From the NCBI GenBank assembly GCA_034406715.1, contig CP137865.1:1240001-1304000 (forward strand): DNA of 64,000 nucleotides, read 5' to 3'. The stretch comes from Rhodotorula mucilaginosa. Its lineage: Eukaryota > Basidiomycota > Microbotryomycetes > Sporidiobolales > Sporidiobolaceae. The notes below the pieces were generated by a model. That model saw nothing but the letters and a program-made list of their open reading frames with translations. It had not been told where the DNA came from and did not search any database. Of the stretch, positions 17,829 through 28,554 are shown piece after piece. Each line of letters opens with the position of its first letter. Position 1 is the stretch's first letter. The position numbers and the translations under genes are program-made.

Positions 17829-18949
17829 ATGCTCTCGTCCGCCTTTGTCGCCGTCCTCGCGGTCGCTGCTCCGTTCCTCGCTGTCTCGGCGCCGGTCCAG
17901 TCTGGTGCGTCTTTGTGGCCTGGCGGTCAAGTTCCTCGTCGCCGCGGCTAACCTTCTCAACGGCAGATGCGGCTTCGTCTCTGCAAGTCCGCGCTCGCTA
18001 CGTCGGCTGCAGTGTCTGGCAGGACTGCACCGACATGCCGATTGTCGAGAACTCGCACCACTGGTGCCACTGGTGGAACAAGCAGAACCGCAACGTCTGC
18101 GACTGGGGTGAGTACCCTCCTTTTCCCTTCCTCGTCTCTGACCGGTGCTGACCTCTCTCTCTTCCCTCCGCCAGACTGCAACGAGGGATACTACCGCAAG
18201 AACAACAAGTGCTTCCCGTACGCTCCGGCCGCCACCACCACCACCGAGCAGGCTTGGTCCGCTCCGGCCGAGACGCAAGCTGCTGCTGCCAAGGTCGAGC
18301 TCGCGTCGACGTCCGACAACAACGTCCTTGCTAGCGTTTCGGCGTTCAAGGGCGTCAACACCGGTGCCATTGCCTCGTGGTTCCACACCAACTCGGGCTC
18401 CGGTGAGCGAAAAGAAGCGCTTCGAATCGACGCCGGCTTTTGCTGACTCTTTCCCCGCTTCTTCAGACTCTACCAACGGCCACTCTTGGTGCTACACGCC
18501 CTACAACGACAACACTCCCGGTATGGCGATCTCGTACAAGACGATGGTGAATGCCGCTGGCGGCGACGAGATGGCCGCCCGCAAGATGTTCTGCGGTCTC
18601 GAGGCTGAGGTCACCACCCCGGAGGGCCGCACGGCTACCCTCTACGTCGGTGAGTTCTCCCGCTGCCGGACACTTTCCTCCCGCTTGTCGGAAACCTTTT
18701 CCACTAGGTCATCGCCGTTGCATTTCTCGTTTCGGTCTCGCTGACGTTCTTTGCCCGTTCCCAATCACAGCCGACGCCTTTGACGACACCTGGGTCCTCA
18801 CTCCGACCTCGATCGACGTCGTCTACAACGCCTTTGCTCAGCTCTTCGGCCGCACCACCGACAACAAGAACGACGTCGTCCAGAACGTCTCGTGGAAGTT
18901 CACCGGCAACCGCAACTCTCGTTACGCCTTTAACGGCGAGGGCAACTAA
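17829..18949 (+). CDS. Secreted Cys-rich protein with a barwin/expansin-like (double-psi beta-barrel) domain
   Basis: Seen: a clean signal peptide (MLSSAFVAVLAVAAPFLAVS), a Cys/Trp-rich block (CSVWQDC, HHWCHWWNKQNRNVCDWDC, YYRKNNKC), an Ala/Thr linker, and a C-terminal segment that resembles the RlpA/barwin double-psi barrel: WCYTPYNDNTPGMAISYKTM, FCGLEAEVTTPEGRTATLYV, ADAFDDTW, then TSIDVVYNAFAQLFG. In this fold the Asp after the V-x-D strand and the later D-hydrophobic segment are typical; the usual C-x-x-C between them is replaced by AFDDTW here. Four introns, each with a CTGAC site. The family includes fungal wall-associated and plant-interaction proteins; an enzymatic activity is not claimed. 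Export is inferred from the signal peptide and the lack of a membrane segment or GPI-like tail. Confidence 0.8.
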
Positions 18950-19762
18950 GCAGGTCTCTTGTCTCGGCTCGACGTCATGTCTCTCCGGATCCGCGCCGAA
19001 GCAAACCGTCTACACTCCTTAACGAAATCACGACCTTTTTAACGCCACCTTCCTTTCTCCTTAACGCTCCCTCACGACACGCCCCTCACGATTCCTGTCA
19101 CGCCCGAACCTGATCATCGTTGCGCCTGCACTCACGACGTCTCCTCCTCCACCCCAAAAGACAGCACTGTCACACCGCCCACCCTCACGCGCATGAGTTT
19201 TGTTTCGTCGTCTACCCTGCATCATGGTATACCCTCTTCGTTTCCATTCTGGGTCTTACGCAATCTCTTCTCAAGCATCATAGACCTCCCCTGGTGCGCT
19301 CTTTTGAGCGTCACCGAATGCCCCTTTCTTTCAACCTTCCATCCTCCTCCTCGTCTCCCGCCCGTCCATGTAGCCTCGCCTGTAGCAGTCGAGCGAAGAC
19401 AAAACTTTCACGATCGCACTACCGCACGAGAACGAGCAAACCTGAGGGAATGAGCATGAATACATTGGACAATCGAGAATTCTGTAAGAAGGCGCGGGAT
19501 GCTAGAGGTAGGAGGGGTAAAGGAGCAGATTGAAAAGCGAATCGAAAAGGGAATGAACATGAAGGAAAGAGAGAGAGGGTTAAGGAGGGTATCGGCGAGA
19601 CGGGGAAGGCGCTCGAATGTCGGGAGGAGATAATGAAGAGGATGATGAGATGAGAGATGCACCAGAAAGTCGAAAAACCGATGATGAGAACGAAAAAGAG
19701 ACGGGAATATTGCTGAATACGAGCGGGCGTCAAAGAATAGTGTGTTGTCGTTAAGAGATGGA
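18950..19762. other. Convergent 3' region between the secreted-protein gene and the BTG gene
   Basis: About 0.8 kb between two stop codons. It contains T- and A-richer patches (around 19020-19070 and 19550-19740) suited to 3' untranslated regions and polyadenylation. Antisense open frames run through it, but none looks like a gene. Confidence 0.5.
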
Positions 19763-21715
19763 TTACTGCATCGGAGACGCAGGGTAGCCGTGATTGTACG
19801 GCGAGTTGGGGTACGATCCGTGGTATTGGTACATTTGCTGCTGTTGCTGCTGCTGCTGCGAGTGATGGAAAGGCGACGCGTGCGGCATCCAGTTCGGGCT
19901 GACGGGCTGGAACGGGCTCGTCGCGCCGCTGCGGTCGTTCTCGCGCCCGTTGCCGTTGCCGCCACGACCACCGCGGCCTCGCTCACGACGACGGCGACGC
20001 GAACCGTCTTCGGCAGTCGCGGGGCCCGAGTTGGGCGTGCGCGTAGTGCCGTCGCGGTTGCTGTTGTTGTTGTGGCCGCCCGCGCCCGAAGCCGACGAAG
20101 TCGACTTGGCGCAGCCGAGCAGGACTCCACCGCCGAGAACCTTGACGAGACCGTTCGAGTACTCGGTCGCGACGGCGTTGGCAGACGGCGATCGCTCGTG
20201 GCTGAACGACGAAGACCGGCCGGAAGGGGTCGTCGCGCGGGTGGTGGCGCTGCCCGAGTCCGAGTGAGCCTGCGACTGGGACGGAGTCGTCGGCACGGCC
20301 GTCGAGCCGAGCGAAGTGACCGAAGAGATGGACGACGAGCGCCCGTGTGCGCCAGACTCGGCCGAACGGTGACCCTGACCGCCGCGGACGCCGCGACGGC
20401 GCGGCTTGGAAGGCGAGTTGGGCGCCGAGCGAGCCGTCGCCGAAGACGACGACGACGAAGCCGACGACGGGCTGAACAGGTGGCGTGATCCAGGCGATGG
20501 AGGGGGGGCGAGCGAGGAGGAGGACGGGGACACGTTCCGGGCGTGGCCGCCAGTGCCGGAAGTGGAAGGACGGGCCGGGATGCGGAAACCGTCGGCGTCG
20601 ACGAGGTCGCGCGACTTGGCGTCGAGGCCCTTCCAGATCGTGGTGACGCCCGACAATGCGTGCACCGACGACGCGGCAGACGAGGTAGTGCTGTCCGCAC
20701 CGGTCGAAAAGATCGAGTCGCAAGCGGAGAGCTCGCCGTCGTCCGACGAACCGGCCGACATGGACGAGGCGGACGAGTCGCGCGAGAGCGACCTGCGCTG
20801 CCGGCTCAGGCTCGGCGTTCCCAGCGGCGACGAGGGACGCAACGACAGGGGCGAGAGCGAGTGCCCGAGTTTCTTGCCGGCAGCGCCGGCGGAACCGGCC
20901 GAGAGCGGTGATGGCGATCGCGGCGGCACGAGGAGGCATGACTCGCCGTCCGCTGCCGCACTCGCTGCTGCTCCTGATCGCAGTGCCGGAGTCGGCGAGA
21001 AGACGTCTGCCTCTGCGGCGGGGAGGGGGCGGACGGGCGTCGGCGGGATGATGAGCGGGGAAGCGAGCAAGGCGGTCGGCGGTTGCGCGGCGGCCGACTT
21101 GGTTCGCTGCGCGGGCGAGCCTGGCTGCAGCGCTGCGTTGGTCATGGCCTGGAGAGCGTTCCGACCACCTGGGGGAGCGACGATCTGGACGGCTCGAGTC
21201 CGCTTGACGGGCGAGGCGGGCGGGGCGAGGTCGGCGGCCATGTTGGATGACGAGACCGAGGCGGTGGCGGCGGCGATGCGGTCGAGGGGCACGACCAAGC
21301 TGCGCAGGCTGTCTGGCAGTTTGCCAAAGATCTCGATGAACCTGCCGGCATCGCGTGCCGTCGTCGCTGCGGAATCGCCACGGTCGACCCTGAGCGAGAC
21401 GCAACCGGGATCGATCCAGAGGGTCCACCGATCTCCGAGCTCGACTCGCTTGGCACCCGGTGCGGTGGTGAGGGCGCGTTCGAGTTCTGGCAGGGGCACA
21501 CCGGCTTGGTGTGCAGCGGCGAGGATCGAGTGGTCGAGGTCGGCGTGGGTGCGGACGAGGGCCCGGAACGCAGAGCCTCGCTCGGGCTCGGCGGGGAACC
21601 AGTGGCCGTCGTAGCGCTGGGCAAGGACCTGCGCGAGGTTCTCTGAGAACTGCGAGTGACTATGGGCGAGGTAGGACGCGAGGAACTCGGACGCTGCCGA
21701 CAGTTCGCGGTCCAT
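19763..21715 (-). CDS. BTG/Tob-family protein with long disordered tail
   Basis: BTG/Tob proteins bind the Caf1 (Pop2) deadenylase of Ccr4-Not and promote mRNA decay; in animals they restrain proliferation. Seen: an intronless frame of 650 residues. Residues 1-115 give the BTG domain: ELSAASEFLASYLAHS, then YDGHWFPAEPERGSAFRAL, and LGDRWTLWIDPGCVSLRVD, which match the two conserved boxes of the family. The rest is Ser/Ala/Pro-rich, with a Gly/Asn/Arg-rich patch and a C-terminal run of eight Gln before MYQY. The ATG at 21715 starts directly at the domain; an upstream TTG in frame is ignored. No PABP-binding PAM2 motif was recognised by eye. The gene is divergent from malic enzyme. Confidence 0.88.
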   Translation of the reverse strand: MDRELSAASEFLASYLAHSHSQFSENLAQVLAQRYDGHWFPAEPERGSAFRALVRTHADLDHSILAAAHQAGVPLPELERALTTAPGAKRVELGDRWTLWIDPGCVSLRVDRGDSAATTARDAGRFIEIFGKLPDSLRSLVVPLDRIAAATASVSSSNMAADLAPPASPVKRTRAVQIVAPPGGRNALQAMTNAALQPGSPAQRTKSAAAQPPTALLASPLIIPPTPVRPLPAAEADVFSPTPALRSGAAASAAADGESCLLVPPRSPSPLSAGSAGAAGKKLGHSLSPLSLRPSSPLGTPSLSRQRRSLSRDSSASSMSAGSSDDGELSACDSIFSTGADSTTSSAASSVHALSGVTTIWKGLDAKSRDLVDADGFRIPARPSTSGTGGHARNVSPSSSSLAPPPSPGSRHLFSPSSASSSSSSATARSAPNSPSKPRRRGVRGGQGHRSAESGAHGRSSSISSVTSLGSTAVPTTPSQSQAHSDSGSATTRATTPSGRSSSFSHERSPSANAVATEYSNGLVKVLGGGVLLGCAKSTSSASGAGGHNNNSNRDGTTRTPNSGPATAEDGSRRRRRERGRGGRGGNGNGRENDRSGATSPFQPVSPNWMPHASPFHHSQQQQQQQQMYQYHGSYPNSPYNHGYPASPMQ

Positions 21716-22647
21716 GTTGAGCGACGAACGACGCCGAAACCCGAGGAGCGGCTGGCGTGGCAAAAAGCACCTGGCTCAGAGCTGGGCTGCGAGTGGAGCA
21801 GGGTGGAGTGTCGGTGGCTGTCAGTACGAGTAGCAGGGTCTCGCGTGTGCCCTGGCTGCCAGCAGACTGACCTCGAGGCTGGACGGGACGAGGCGGTAGC
21901 AGGGCGAAAGGAAAAGGGCACGGGGCAGCCGCAACGGGGCTCGAGGCAGGCGGGAAGGGAGGGCGAGGGAGGGTAGAGACGGCAAGCGGGATTGACGGTA
22001 TAGACTAGACTGCAATCTCTCTCAGCTCGACTCCTGCCCGGGGAGAGGCGTGCGAGGAGGAGCAGAAGCAGCCGCTCGCTCGCCGCCGCCCGACTCACCT
22101 CGATCCAGGCCCACCACACCCCAACTCACTCTACAGCGAGGGTGACGGTCATACTTAATTTTTCGTCATTTCCAATGGGCTTCGTCGCTTTTCCTTGCCT
22201 TGTCGCTACATCCCACGACCAGTCAAGACGGCTTTTGCTTCTTCTCGCAAATCCCCCTGTCCCAGCATTTCAGACACGGGACTTTGATCTCGCTGTCTCG
22301 AGTTGGATGGCTGTACAGTGTAGCCTGTCCTAGGGAGATAGCTTACGGACGCCAGGTGTATGTATGCCCAGTACACTGTGGCCCGCAGAGCAGCCTTGCA
22401 ACTCCGCTGGGACCCCGCTGTGTCTAGCTGGAGCCCCACACCATCTCTCCGCCATCACCTTTCCTCTCCGCTTCGTCCTTTTTTTGAAGCAACGCTCGAA
22501 CCAAGGTCGGAACACCTCGCCGACGCTTCCCGAAGCAGTGCAGCTCGCTGCTGTACTCCTGCTGTGACTCCTGCGTGGTCGGCGTGAAACGCTTCCCGGC
22601 TCGTGACCGCCCTCTCCTCGTTCAGCCTGCAGGACTGCAGAACGAGA
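21716..22647. promoter_or_regulatory. Divergent intergenic region, BTG gene / malic enzyme
   Basis: 932 bases between two divergent start codons. An AT-richer patch lies at about 22145-22200. Open frames on both strands lack starts or domains. I see no additional gene. Confidence 0.5.
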
Positions 22648-25412
22648 ATGCATCGCTCTCTCGCCTCGTCGAGCGCGCTGCGTCGCGCTACTCGATCGCA
22701 TGTACGACCGTCCCTCCTCGCGACGCCAACGAACTCGAGCGCCGCCTTCGTCGGTGGTGCTGCTGGAGGGCAGAAGCAGCTGCGAGCTACGTTCAAGTCG
22801 AATGCGCACCAGGACAACGTCCTCGCCTTCACCAAGTCGGACACGGTCGACGAGCAGGGCAAGCCCTTGAGCGACAGTCTGCACGACAACCGGGAATACC
22901 TCGTCCACAAGAAGAACGAGGTGCGTTTCCTCCCTGTTCGTCTGTTTGAGGACTCAGGAAGGTCGAGGCGGGCTGCAACTCGACGAAGAACCAAATGACG
23001 ACGGGAACGGGAGGCCTTTTCGAAATTTTGTGCTGGACTCGAGTTCAGCGTTCAGGAGCGGTGTAGCTTGGGAGGGGAGCAGACGGGTGGTGACATTGTC
23101 GAGCGAGGACCGAATCCGGTGCTGATTCCTGTCACCGTCTCATCCGCAGCGACCCATCTGGACTGCCCTGCGCGGACGCGCCCTTCTGAATGAACCCTCG
23201 CTGAACAAGGGTGCTGGGTTCAGTATGGAGGAGCGAGAAACGTTTGGCCTGACGGGCCTGTTGCCGTGCGTTTTGTTTCGTCTCAACCTCTGCACGGAGA
23301 GGCTTTACGAGCCGGCAGCCTCTCGAGCATAGCTCACACTCCGGACTTCGCATCGCAGGCACGAGGTCCACACGCTCGACCAGCAGTGCAAGCGGGCATA
23401 CAACCAGATGCAAGAGCGACCGTCGCCGCTCGCCAAGTACACCTTCCTCTCCTCCTTGCGCGACCAAAACATCGTCCTCTTCTACTCTCTCTGCCTCCGG
23501 TATCTGGAAGAGGCCCTTCCCATCGTGTACACTCCAACGGTGAGTCTCTACTGTTGTCGCCCCTGATATTCGGTGCTGACCACGTCTGGGACTTGCGCAG
23601 GTGGGAGAAGCGATCCAAAAGTACTCGACCATTTGGCGCCGCCCCGACGGTCTCTTCCTCTCTATCGCCCACAAAAACAAGCTGCGCGAGATGATGATGC
23701 AGGCCCGGCGCCCGAAAGATGTGAGTCGAGCTCGCGTCGAGAGAGGCGAGGGAGAATATTCTGACGCTCCGTTCGTTCGGCAGATTGACTTGATCGTCGT
23801 AACCGACTCGGAGGGAATCCTCGGCATCGGCGACCAGGGTGTCGGCGGTCAATTGATCGCGCAAGGAAAGGCGAACCTGTACACGCTCGGCGGCGGCATC
23901 GACCCGTCTCGGATCCTCTCGGTCGTGCTCGACGTCGGAACCGACAACCCCGCTCTGCTCAACGACCCGCTCTATCTTGGACTCCGAAAGAAGCGCGTCC
24001 GCGGAAAGGCGTACGACGAGTTTGTCGAAAAGTTCTGCGACATTGTTCGGGAGGACTACCCGCAGGCGATGCTGTGAGCCCTTTTCGTCGTGCCCGCGGT
24101 TTGACAGCAACGCACGACTGACGGACGATTCACGATCCTGCAGGCACTTTGAGGACTTTGGTGTCTCAAACGCAGCTCGACTACTCGCCAAGTACCGCCC
24201 GATCCAGAGCTGCTTCAACGACGACATGCAAGGGACCGCCGCCGTCGTCCTCGCCGCACTCATCTCGGCCGTCAAGGTCACCAAATCCGAGCTCAAGGAC
24301 CAGCGCATCGTCTCTTTCGGTTTCGGTACCGCCGGGTACGGCATCGCAGACGGGATCCGCACGGCCCTCATGCTCGAAGCGGGCCTCACGAGCGAGGAAG
24401 TCCGCAAGATCTTCTGGTGCATCGATCGACCGGGTCTCCTCACGACCGAGCATTCGGCCTCTCTCCGTCCGGGACAGGAGAACTTTATCCGCGACGCGAG
24501 CGAGGTCGAGTCGTGGGAGCGGGACGAGGAAGGTCGGATCAGCCTCCTCGAAGTGGTCAAGCAGGCCAAGCCGACGATCCTCATCGGTTGCTCGACCATG
24601 TCAGGTGCTTTTACCGAGGAAGTCTGCCGCGAAATGGCCAAGCACTGCGAGCGGCCGATCATCTTCCCTCTCTCCAGTGAGCCCGTCCCGAATCGCTTCC
24701 CCTTTGTAACGATCGCACTGACCGCTGCATGTGCGCAGATCCGACAAAGCTCGCCGAGGCAGACCCTGCGGACGTGAACGACTGGACTAACGGCATGGCG
24801 CTCATGGCTACCGGCAGCCCGTTCCCGCCCGTGCGGAATCCGAACGGCAAGCTGCACAAGGTCGCAGAGGTGCGTGGAGCTTTCGCTTCGTCTCGCTCGA
24901 TTTGTCCGCCGCTGACAAGCTCGTTCCATTCTCGCCGTGCTTCTCGACTCGACATAGAGGTGAGTCGTCTGAACTTGTGCTCTCCTGCTCTCGTTGCGTC
25001 CATGCTGACGAAGGTTGAACACCCGTAACAGCAACAACGGCCTGATTTTCAGCGGTCTCGGTCTCGGCGTCGTTGTCTCGCGCGCTTCGCAACTCAGCGA
25101 TCGCATGATCACGGCCGGTATCGCCGCTCTCGCTCGCCTCGCTCCCTGCCTGCAAGACCCGGACGAGTCGCTCCTCCCCGCGATGGGCGATGTCCGCCAC
25201 ATTTCGGTCAAGGTCGCTGTTGCCGTCGCGAACGCAGCTCTCGAGGAAGGCTTGAGCCGCCTCGGTCGGACCGATCGCTTCACGGAGGAGGAGATCCGCA
25301 GCTTCCAGTGGGACCCTGGTGCGTTTGTTGGCAGACGAGCGTTCGACTATCTCGAGATGCTGACACATGTTCTCCCTCAACAGTATACCGCCCGCTTGAG
25401 CTCGTCGATTAG
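22648..25412 (+). CDS. Malic enzyme, probably mitochondrial
   Basis: Malic enzyme oxidatively decarboxylates L-malate to pyruvate and CO2, yielding NADH or NADPH; in oleaginous yeasts it has been discussed as a source of NADPH for lipid synthesis. Seen: a presequence-like N-terminus (MHRSLASSSALRRATRSHVR) and then family motifs: RGRALLNEPSLNKGAGFS, TFLSSLRDQNIVLFYSLC, LPIVYTPTVGEAI, VVTDSEGILGIGDQGVGG, CFNDDMQGTAAVVLAAL, the Rossmann motif FGFGTAGYGIADGI, and the C-terminus WDPVYRPLELVD, recovered by an intron at 25319-25383. About eight introns. Cofactor preference (NAD or NADP) cannot be decided by reading. The start ATG at 22648 is the first after an in-frame GTG. Mitochondrial location is an inference. 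Confidence 0.94.
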
Positions 25413-25666
25413 TTTGTCTAGAGCCATGTTCAGTATCCTATAGAGCAGTAGACAGCATCATGTTCGTTCATTGCATCGCAGGCAGCCATCCCTGTTGCCG
25501 TTTTGGCTTCAAGCTCGTCGACGCTCGTCAAAGCTAGTCAACGCTCGGTGATGCACAGAGTGTCTTTGCAAAAACATGCGGGGGAGGGCTGGAGTACCTC
25601 GGGGAAAATGGGATACAGGAAGAGCAAATGTAGAAACGACGAGGGTTTGCTCAGTGAGGGGAACCC

Positions 25667-27481
25667 TCAGACGATGCAGACTTGGACAGTCTTGTTTTCG
25701 TGCAGACGGGACCATGCGGACTTGCGACCTTTCCCGCGATCCGGCATCGCGCACTTCTTTGCGTGCTCTTCCACCTCGCTGTAATGCTTTGCGAGGTACC
25801 GACGCATGCCAGGCACGCCTTTGACGCCAGGCTGGTTCGCGCCACCGTGTTCGTGGCTAAAGTCGAGTAAGATCTCGGGGGCCGGACGATTGTCGAGGGG
25901 CGCGAAGGGCGTGTTGTACGGCGAGAATACAAACTTGGACGGGGCGGGAGCGGCGTGTGCCGAGATGGCTTGGAGTTCCTGAGCGATCAATGCGCAGTAC
26001 TTGTCCAAGTCGAGGTCGGAGTCATCCTGCAGACCGGAATCGCCAGGCGTCAGTTTCGAGCTCCAAAGAGGATCCCTCCGAGACGATACGTACGTAGCCG
26101 AAGGGTTGCTCGATCTGCGACGCGAGTTCCAGGAAGCCCCAGAATACGCAGGCGGCGATAAACTGCGCCGGGATCGTCACCCATCCGAGAGGTTGGTAGA
26201 TCTGGAAGGGGAGCAGCAGGAGGTAGAAGAACGCCGTCGCCCGCAGGTGAACGTTGTAGCTGTACGGGAGAGGGGTGCTGAGGACGCGCTCCATCGTCGC
26301 GAGCGAATCCGCAAGCTGATTCAGGGCGGTGAAAGCTGGTCCGACCGCGGTCGCCGGGATCGTCGTGCGCTTGATACAAGTTGCGAGGTAGCCGTTCAAG
26401 AAGAGGTGGATCTCGAGCGGAATGTTGGACGAGGTGGCTTTGTGGACCTCCTTCTTCTCGCCGAAGAGTCGACGCCACAGGGGGCGGAAGACATAAAGGA
26501 TCGGTGCGTAGTCATAGACGTTCTTTTCGGGAGGGTTGTAACCGGGAGCAAGGCGAAGTTCCTCCGTGCGGTAGTTGCGCGGGTCGGACGAGGTCGATGC
26601 TCCGAGCTTTTCCATCGTGCTCGCGTCGCAACTGCCGGTCGACGGCGTCGTCGACATCGGAACCGACCGCTGTCCGTTCAGCGTCGATGCCGGTGACATG
26701 GTCGTTGATCGCTGACCGTTCGAGAGGGACGAAGCGAACGAGATTGGTACGCAGACGGAACCGTCCGGCCGCGGGACGCGCCAGAGTCCGGTAAGAGTTT
26801 CTCGACTCGCCGGAGGCTGCTCGTCGTCGACACTGTCCGGGAATGAGTACCGAGGTAGAGCTTTGACGAGTTCGTAAAGGTCCTGCGGGGGAGGAGCTCG
26901 CTTCAGTCCGCCGTGACGCAGCGTGGCTGGGAGGCGACACAGCTTGGGAACAGATACTCACGTCCCAGTAGATGCCGCTCTCGCCGCGCACATAGTGCTT
27001 TGTTGCCACGGACCACGCGCAGATCAAGCTGCGAAGAGAGACTGTAAGCATGAGTCGTTTTGTGTCAGAATGCAACACCCACGACTTACTTGAGGATCGT
27101 CCGCTTCTCAATTAGGGCTTTGACACTCTCAATCTCCGCCTCGTCACTGCCGGCCTGGACGCCTGCTTGCTGGGTAGCGTCGAGAGTCGAGTCGGCGACA
27201 TGGAGCCAGACGATCGCCGCAAAGCTGCGCGACGCGCTCGAAACCGTCGTCCAGGCTTGCCTGCCAGCGTTCCACCTTTCGAGAGCGCTCGAGGTGCGGA
27301 GGGAAATGGCGAACGAGAGCATGGTCGTCAAGACGGAGAGCATGATGGTGTTGACCTTGAACGGGTACGCGGTGGTCTCGAATCCGACCGTAATGGCGAC
27401 GGCGACGAGCGTGAACCCGAGAACCGCTGGGAGGATCTCGGGGAACACTGTCTGACCCAGCTTGCGCGAGAGGAGCGACAT
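25667..27481 (-). CDS. Bestrophin-like anion channel (RFP-TM / UPF0187 family)
   Basis: Fungal bestrophin-like membrane proteins are predicted chloride or anion channels; the function of most is not tested. Seen: an N-terminal segment with two hydrophobic stretches (FPEILPAVLGFTLVAVAITV, VNTIMLSVLTTMLSFAISL) followed by RTSSALERWNAGRQAW, which is the family hallmark. Later come SLATMERVLSTPLPYSYNVH, two more hydrophobic helices (ATAFFYLLLLPF, AQFIAACVFWGFLELASQI) and EQPFGY, joined by an intron to DDSDLDLDKYC, the acidic patch of the family. The last exon ends at 25667. The chosen ATG at 27481 may not be the true start, because an acceptor-like sequence with CTGAC lies just upstream (about 27534) and the frame stays open back to it. 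Confidence 0.88.
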
Positions 27482-28554
27482 GGCGGACGGGTAGCGTGCG
27501 ATCGGGGCTGGGGCCGGGTGATGCTGGACTCTGTGAGCGTACGAGGAGACGAGTCAGTCCAAGTCGCGGTTCCCTGCCGCCACCTCTTTGCGCCGCACCT
27601 GTTGTTTCCCCTTGTATGACTCCGTCGAAAGCTGCTCACTGACGGCTCTACCTGCTCCGTCTTTCTTCTCGGCGACGCGAGAACCGTGCGAGGCGAGTTG
27701 GACGCGGTCGAGGACGAGGGCGAAACCAGCGTTCGTCGCGACGAGAGAAGGCCCTAGCCAGCAGGGCAAGTCTCTAAGTCTCGCGGAGACGGACGAGAGC
27801 AAGTGGTGAGCGACACCCGGCAGCTGTACGAAGAGTCGTACGCGAGCTTCGCAGTCTGCCAAACGGCTGGAAATGAAATGATCGAGCGCAAAACGCGATC
27901 GAGAGCGCGGTCCTCCGCGCGTACACTCACGCACAGGTCAGTCTCGGTGCGCTTGCTCAGTTGTCTTTCCTCAAGGGAGGATCAACAGAGCTGCTGGCTC
28001 GAGGGAGACGGCTGTCTGTAAGGACCGAAAAGGGACAACCGAATGCTGACGTGGCACCTCGTTTTTCACGTGTCAGCCGTTGTGCTGCACTCAGAACAAG
28101 CTGCACTCGACTTCTATGAAACTTCTTTGAAACTTGCTGCGAGCTAGACGTGCTCTCGGTCAGAGTCTGCTCTCAGAACGCATTGACCGAAGGGGGGTCA
28201 ACAAGTAAGCTCGTCCGAGAAGAACATGACGGGCGCCTTTCGAGATAGCTCAGGTTGCTCGTTCAGCCACCTTGAAGACGTCTGCGAAGCCAGAAGTGCG
28301 CTCAGGGTGGCTGGGCAGTCCCTACTAGCAAGAAGTGCCCAGGGCGGCGTAGAAAGCAGAACGGGCAAAGAAGCCGAGCGCATGCGTGACTGTCAAGTTT
28401 GTTACCGTTTAATCGGTCGCCCAATCTGGTACCCTCACATTCAACGGCCGTTTTTTGTGTATGCGTGCACGCCTGCAGAAGTAATTACAAGGGGTGTAGG
28501 AGGTACAACAACAAACGAGAACGCGAGAAGGTGGAGAGTGATATAAGATATGTT
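27482..28554. other. 1.07-kb region upstream of the bestrophin gene and downstream of the histidine kinase
   Basis: Contains the bestrophin promoter or 5' exon(s) and, beyond it, the histidine-kinase 3' untranslated region. On the minus strand the sequence before 27534 has a branch-and-acceptor pattern, so a 5' intron is likely. The remaining open frames have no recognisable content. The part near 28030-28230 is AT-richer than average. Confidence 0.45.

Noticed and set aside
19983-21428. Second long minus-strand frame (481 codons) inside the BTG gene
   Set aside because: Arg/Pro-rich shadow of the BTG coding sequence; the BTG frame has the domain and the expected composition.
23334-25283. 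649-codon antisense frame through malic enzyme
   Set aside because: Antisense to a highly conserved enzyme, no domain, starts and stops unrelated to splice sites.
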